Below are positions 59,994 to 64,000 of a stretch of 64,000 nucleotides of DNA, in pieces (position 1 is the stretch's first letter; each line of letters starts with the position of its first letter). Under the pieces are notes generated by a model. It saw nothing but the letters and a program-made list of their open reading frames with translations. It was not told the DNA's origin and did not search any database. The DNA is from CAYOZN01 sp964408455 (GTDB lineage Bacteria; Planctomycetota; Phycisphaerae; UBA1845; UTPLA1): the NCBI GenBank assembly GCA_964408455.1, contig CAYOZN010000014.1:1-64000 (forward strand), in the 5' to 3' direction. The position numbers were made by a program, and so were the translations under genes.

Positions 59994-62618
59994 TCAAAAC
60001 CCTGTCTCGGCCGCTGGTTGCGGCGGTCGCTCCCCGCCCCCCGGCGACGCAGCCGATCCCGCCGGGGCCGGCCCGGTCCCCGGCTCGCCCACGTGCTTGC
60101 GCATGATCAAAAGCGAACTGGGGCAATCCCGCGCGATCCGTTCCGCGCGCCAGCCGAAGAGGTGTGACGTCAATCCCCATTCTTCCGCGACGCCGATGAC
60201 CACCAGGTCGAACGACTTGGCATGCTCGAGTACGGCCGCGATCGGATCGTCGTGCGCGATCACCTTGAAGTGCACCGGGGCGCGCTGTGTCGGATCGGCG
60301 TAGCTCCGGTCGTCCAGAACGCGCTGCCGCAGTTCTCCGGAGGCATCCGGCCCACCCGCACGATCCGGCCGCGTCACGTGCAGCATCGTTACGGACGCCT
60401 CCGAATGGCGTCCCATGCGTCCGGCGATATCCAGGGCCAACCGGTCGTGGGGGCTGCCCATGTAGGGCACCAGGATGCTCCGCGGTTTTTCGTGGAGGCC
60501 GCGGTCGATGAAGATCGCCACGTCGGTGCGCGCCAGCTCGAGCACGCGATGCACGGTGCCGCCGAGGAATGCCTGCCCGAGGACGGGATTGTGAAAGCCC
60601 ATCAGCACCAGCCGCGCCCCCTGCTCTTCGGCGACGCGGGCGATATCGGCGGCTGGCTCGCGCGTGACGAAGGACACCGGCTCGACCGGCACATTCTGGG
60701 CGACGGCCGCCTCCATCAGCGCGTTGAGCGGTGCCTTATCTTCGGCACTTTCGTCGTTGAATGCCGCGCGATAGGCTTCCTGCTCCCGTGCCCTTCGCAG
60801 GTGCAGGCCGATGATGGCGCGCCGTTCGTCGTCCGGTCCGGTGATCACGTCCGCGATTCGGATGAGAGGTTTGACGCTGCGCGGCAGCGAGACCGGAAGC
60901 ACCAGGACGAATGTCTCACGGCCCGCGGGCCTGCGCCGCACCGCATGCAACATCCGCTCGGGATAGACCCAGTTGAGCAGCGGCGTCGTGAGGAAGGTGG
61001 TCACGATTGCCATGATGACCATCATGGCGAACACCGCATCGGAGATGACGCCGAGCTCGCGGCCGATGCTGAGGATGACCAGCTCCATCAGTCCGCGGGT
61101 ATTCATCAGGATGCCGATGGCCGCCGATTCGCGCCAATTCATGCCGCAGATGCGCGATGCCAGGGCCGAGCCGCCAAACTTGCCGGCGCATGCCGCCAGG
61201 ATGATCAGCCCGGTCAGCCCCCACAGGCGAGTCGAGTTCAGCAGGCCGATTTGCGTGTGCAGCCCGGTATGGGCGAAAAAGATCGGCAGGAGCAATACGA
61301 CGGTGAAGTCCTCGATCTTGTGCCCCAGCTCGCGTACGAACTGAGTGCCCTTGGGCATGATCGCGCCCATCAGGAACGCGCCGAACAACGCGTGGATGCC
61401 GATGGCCTCCGTCGCATAGGCACTGGCCAGGACCAGAAGAAAGATGGTGCCGATCACGCCGGTCGTCAGCGTGCCCTGCCGTTCCCGCACCCGGTCGAGC
61501 CGGATGAGCAGTGGCCGCACAAAGATCAGCATGGTCGCGACATAGACCACCGACAGGGCGGCGGTGACGAGTGCGGGGCCGATGCCGCGCGCCTGGGCAA
61601 AACCAACCACGAAGGCCAGCATGCACCACGCGGTCACGTCGGCCAGCGCGGCGCAGGTGATGGCGACGGCGCCCACCGGCGTTTTGTGCAGGTTTCGCTC
61701 GGTCAGGATTCGGGCCAGCACGGGAAACGCCGTGACGCTCATGGCGGCGCCCATGAACAATGCCACGGAGCTGAAGCGCATCTGCGGGGAATCGTTGAAG
61801 AGCTGCGGATAAAGATAGATTGTGAGTACCGAGCCCAGAAGAAGCGGAGCCACAATGCTGGCATGACTGACGACAACGGCGGCCTGGCCGCGGTTCGAAA
61901 GCAGCCGGGGATCGAGCTCGAGGCCGATCAGAAACAGAAAAAAGATCACGCCGATCTGGCTGAACAGTTGGAGAAACTGCGTCGAACCGGTGGGAAACAG
62001 CGTGTGCCAGGCCTCGGGCCAGAACCAGCCGAGCAGGCTCGGCCCCAGCATGACGCCGGCCACCATCTCGCCCATCACCCGCGGCTGGTGGATGCGCTCA
62101 AAGAGTCTGCCGGCAAGCTGACAGGCGGCCAGTATGACCGCAATCTGCGCAAGGAGCACCAGCACCAGGTTGTGGGCGGACTTCCGGCGCGCTCCCGTCG
62201 TGGTTGCACCGGTCTCGCGTCCTGCCGTCTCGCGCGATTCGCGACGGCCGACATATTCGCGCTCGGGTCCGTCGCGCGCCCGGTGACGGATGTCCGCCGT
62301 CTCCTGCCCGGGTGCCAACGTGAAAGCGAACGAATCGGCTTCGCCGCGAAGCTCGATATGGACGGCGTCGGGCGATTCCGACACCGCCGCCAGGTCGTAG
62401 TCAGCGGCCGGTCCCCCGGTCCACCCGACACGCGCGTACCTGCCGGACTGCTCGATGCGAAGTTCGGTGAGATTGCCAGGCATGTTTGCTGGCGACAGGA
62501 CCCATTGGCCGGAGATATCCGGCGGCGCCTGCATTGAAGCTGACATCGAAAGCGTCAACCAGAGCGTGATGCCGCCGACCGCGAGCATGCCGACGTAGAA
62601 ATACGTAGTGCGGTTCAT
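59994..62618 (-). CDS. Cation/proton antiporter with N-terminal extracytoplasmic region and C-terminal universal-stress-like domains
   Basis: The 874-residue protein starts MNRTTYFYVGMLAVGGITLWL, a signal anchor. It is followed by about 110 residues that look extracytoplasmic (ISGQWVLSPANMPGNLTELRI, then a FAFTLAPGQE region). A CPA-type antiporter core of about 12 helices comes next (GEMVAGVMLGPSLLGWFWPE, GLELDPRLLSNRGQ, ADVTAWCMLAFVVGFAQ). The C-terminal ~300 residues hold two universal-stress-like units (LVLMGFHNPVLGQAFLGGTVHRVLE; LVVIGVAEEWGL, then SLLIMRKH). Antiporters with USP tails are known; the N-terminal extension is less common. The ATG at 62618 is used because the anchor starts there. 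It probably exchanges Na+ or K+ for protons. Confidence 0.88.
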   Translation of the reverse strand: MNRTTYFYVGMLAVGGITLWLTLSMSASMQAPPDISGQWVLSPANMPGNLTELRIEQSGRYARVGWTGGPAADYDLAAVSESPDAVHIELRGEADSFAFTLAPGQETADIRHRARDGPEREYVGRRESRETAGRETGATTTGARRKSAHNLVLVLLAQIAVILAACQLAGRLFERIHQPRVMGEMVAGVMLGPSLLGWFWPEAWHTLFPTGSTQFLQLFSQIGVIFFLFLIGLELDPRLLSNRGQAAVVVSHASIVAPLLLGSVLTIYLYPQLFNDSPQMRFSSVALFMGAAMSVTAFPVLARILTERNLHKTPVGAVAITCAALADVTAWCMLAFVVGFAQARGIGPALVTAALSVVYVATMLIFVRPLLIRLDRVRERQGTLTTGVIGTIFLLVLASAYATEAIGIHALFGAFLMGAIMPKGTQFVRELGHKIEDFTVVLLLPIFFAHTGLHTQIGLLNSTRLWGLTGLIILAACAGKFGGSALASRICGMNWRESAAIGILMNTRGLMELVILSIGRELGVISDAVFAMMVIMAIVTTFLTTPLLNWVYPERMLHAVRRRPAGRETFVLVLPVSLPRSVKPLIRIADVITGPDDERRAIIGLHLRRAREQEAYRAAFNDESAEDKAPLNALMEAAVAQNVPVEPVSFVTREPAADIARVAEEQGARLVLMGFHNPVLGQAFLGGTVHRVLELARTDVAIFIDRGLHEKPRSILVPYMGSPHDRLALDIAGRMGRHSEASVTMLHVTRPDRAGGPDASGELRQRVLDDRSYADPTQRAPVHFKVIAHDDPIAAVLEHAKSFDLVVIGVAEEWGLTSHLFGWRAERIARDCPSSLLIMRKHVGEPGTGPAPAGSAASPGGGERPPQPAAETGF

Positions 62619-62743
62619 GAACGGGATCTGCCTGTGAATGCCAGCCGCGGAAACATAATCGAAACACCGCCGCGAGCAACGCCGCGGTTGCCCTTGCCGG
62701 CCTGCAACCTGCGTTGTACATATGCATTCGCCAGGAGTGATGC

Positions 62744-63802
62744 ATGGACTTGGAACAGCTACAGAACCAGCTTGCAGCCATTCGGCGCGAGGCGGAATCG
62801 GCCGCGCGCGACGCGGCATCGGTCGATGCGCTGCGCTCGGCCGAATCGAGAATCGCCAAGGGGCCGCTGGCCGAAGCGCTGAAGGCCATCAAACAGTTCG
62901 CGCCCGATCAGCGCGGCGCGGCCGGACAGGCCATCAACGCAACCAAAAAGGCCGTCGAGGAACTGTTCGCCGCCGCCCAGCAGCGCCTGCGGCAGGCCGA
63001 TCTCGCGGGCGAGAAACAGAAGGCCGCTGCCTTTGATGTGACACTTCCGCCCCCGCTCACCCGGCGCGGCAGCCTGCACCCCGTCACGGCCGTGCAGCGC
63101 GAAGTGGAGCGCGTCTTCACCGGGCTGGGCTTCTCCATTGTCGGCGGTCCGGAGATGGAGACGGAGTACTACAACTTCGAGGCCCTCAACATCCCGGCGG
63201 ATCATCCCGCGCGCGACACGCAGGATACCTTCTGGCTGACGAACGGCTGGCTCCTGCGCACGCACACCAGCCCGTGTCAGGTACGCGCGATGAAGCGCTT
63301 CGGCCCGCCCATCCGCGTCATCGCCCCCGGGCGATGCTTCCGCTACGAGGCGATTGACGCCTCGCACGAGAACACGTTCTTCCAGGTCGAGGGGCTGCTG
63401 ATCGATCGCGACATCTCGATCGCCCACCTGATCGCCTTCATGAAGCTGGTGCTGCGCGAGGTGTTTCATCGCGAAGTCAAGGTGCGCCTTCGCCCCGGCT
63501 TCTTCCCGTTCGTCGAGCCTGGGTTCGAGCTGGACATGAACTGCGAGATCTGCGGCGGCAGCGGCTGCCCGACGTGTAAGCGCAGCGGCTGGGTGGAAGT
63601 GATGCCGTCGGGGATGGTGCACCCGAATGTGCTGCGACACGGCGGCATCGATCCGCACGAATACACCGGCTTCGCCTTTGGACTTGGACTGACGCGGCTG
63701 GCGATGATGAAGTACGGGATTGCCGATATTCGGGTGCTGAACAGCGGGGATTTGCGGGGGATTGTGAATCCGGCGCGGCTGAGCGGGGTGGCGGTGGGTT
63801 AA
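62744..63802 (+). CDS. pheS: Phenylalanyl-tRNA synthetase alpha subunit
   Basis: The 352-residue catalytic subunit charges tRNA-Phe with PheT. The N-terminal helical arm (MDLEQLQNQLAAIRREAES) and the class II motifs are present: HPVTAVQREVERVFTGLGF, THTSPCQVRAM, PGRCFRYEAIDASHENTFFQ, and the C-terminal GFAFGLGLTRLAMMKYGI. A CEICGGSGCPTCKRSGW zinc-type insertion is seen in many bacterial PheS. pheT is not in the window; a new reading frame begins at the pheS stop instead. Confidence 0.95.
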   Translation: MDLEQLQNQLAAIRREAESAARDAASVDALRSAESRIAKGPLAEALKAIKQFAPDQRGAAGQAINATKKAVEELFAAAQQRLRQADLAGEKQKAAAFDVTLPPPLTRRGSLHPVTAVQREVERVFTGLGFSIVGGPEMETEYYNFEALNIPADHPARDTQDTFWLTNGWLLRTHTSPCQVRAMKRFGPPIRVIAPGRCFRYEAIDASHENTFFQVEGLLIDRDISIAHLIAFMKLVLREVFHREVKVRLRPGFFPFVEPGFELDMNCEICGGSGCPTCKRSGWVEVMPSGMVHPNVLRHGGIDPHEYTGFAFGLGLTRLAMMKYGIADIRVLNSGDLRGIVNPARLSGVAVG

Positions 63803-64000
63803 TGCGAAATGCTGAGTGCAGAATGCAAAATGGACATTTGGCCGTGGCGGGGGAGGCCGAAAGCGCTACGGCGGAATGGCCTTTCATCCGCTACAACTTC
63901 GATGAACACGACATTGTCGCCGCCGGTCGGCTGGTTTTTGAAATCGACCCGCGCATCAGAAACGGAATTCTGAAGATAGACCTGTGTGTACTGTTCGTTG
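63802..64000 (+). CDS. Partial open reading frame at the window edge
   Basis: A frame from the ATG at 63802, overlapping the pheS stop, stays open to the end of the window (66 codons). The first ~15 codons (MRNAECRMQNGHL) are low-complexity, like simple-sequence non-coding strings. The later part (YNFDEHDIVAAGRLVFEIDP) looks protein-like. It does not resemble pheT. The true start may be further downstream. Confidence 0.35.
   Translation, partial: MRNAECRMQNGHLAVAGEAESATAEWPFIRYNFDEHDIVAAGRLVFEIDPRIRNGILKIDLCVLFV

Noticed and set aside
60222..62537. Long plus-strand frame opposite the antiporter
   Set aside because: Membrane helices and USP motifs are on the minus strand.
1..64000. Prophage, transposase, integrase or attachment sites
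   Set aside because: No such gene or terminal inverted repeats were recognised anywhere in the window.

Overview
The window looks like a chromosomal segment of a GC-rich member of the Planctomycetota, probably close to Phycisphaerae. I infer this from the gene families: ECF sigma factors coupled to Ser/Thr kinase-TPR or anti-sigma genes, many secreted proteins and lipoproteins, a dockerin-like C-terminus on a secreted sugar dehydrogenase, and an HPF domain joined to a sigma-70-like helical domain. No phage, IS element or CRISPR array was recognised. One tRNA gene (Leu, anticodon UAG) is present.

Region 1 (1-2277) ends a NagB/PIG-L fusion gene on the minus strand. Region 2 (2486-18943) is the centrepiece: a very compact plus-strand operon with a good sigma-54 promoter match at its head. 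The order is hypF (short) - hypC - hypD - hypE - hydB - response regulator - RegB-like histidine kinase - hydG - hydD - hydA - maturation protease - hypA - hypB - malic enzyme - cytidylate-kinase-like - DUF4405-like membrane protein - PLP gamma-family enzyme. Most junctions overlap or nearly touch, suggesting one transcript and translational coupling. The structural subunits match group 3b NAD(P)-linked [NiFe] (sulf)hydrogenases. Unusual points are a membrane-anchored HydB, a two-component pair placed inside the structural genes, a HypF reduced to its Kae1-like domain, and metabolic genes fixed to the end. The operon appears to encode its own enzyme, its maturation pathway (apart from the HypF N-terminal half), redox sensing and a carbon/NAD(P)H outlet.

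Region 3 (18973-29975) holds a lipoprotein, an ECF sigma/Ser-Thr kinase-TPR operon, two more lipoproteins (one collagen-like), several strong intrinsic terminators, and a 1-kb gene-free stretch with an exactly 21-bp-periodic tandem array. Region 4 (29976-45803) has a frameshifted HPF-sigma-like gene, a CDF metal exporter, a ferritin-like DUF892 protein, a ferredoxin-NADP reductase, a Rieske-FAD oxidoreductase, galactokinase, a beta-helix protein, polyphosphate kinase, a small c-type cytochrome lipoprotein and a sugar dehydrogenase.

Region 5 (46040-63802) carries the tRNA, a cytochrome c'-like protein, a lipoprotein SppA peptidase, a sigma/anti-sigma pair, a PadR regulator with a perfect palindromic operator candidate, an aquaporin, two adjacent extremely cysteine-rich secreted proteins, an antiporter with universal-stress-like tail, and pheS. 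Functions are read from sequence motifs and family knowledge only; no database search was possible.
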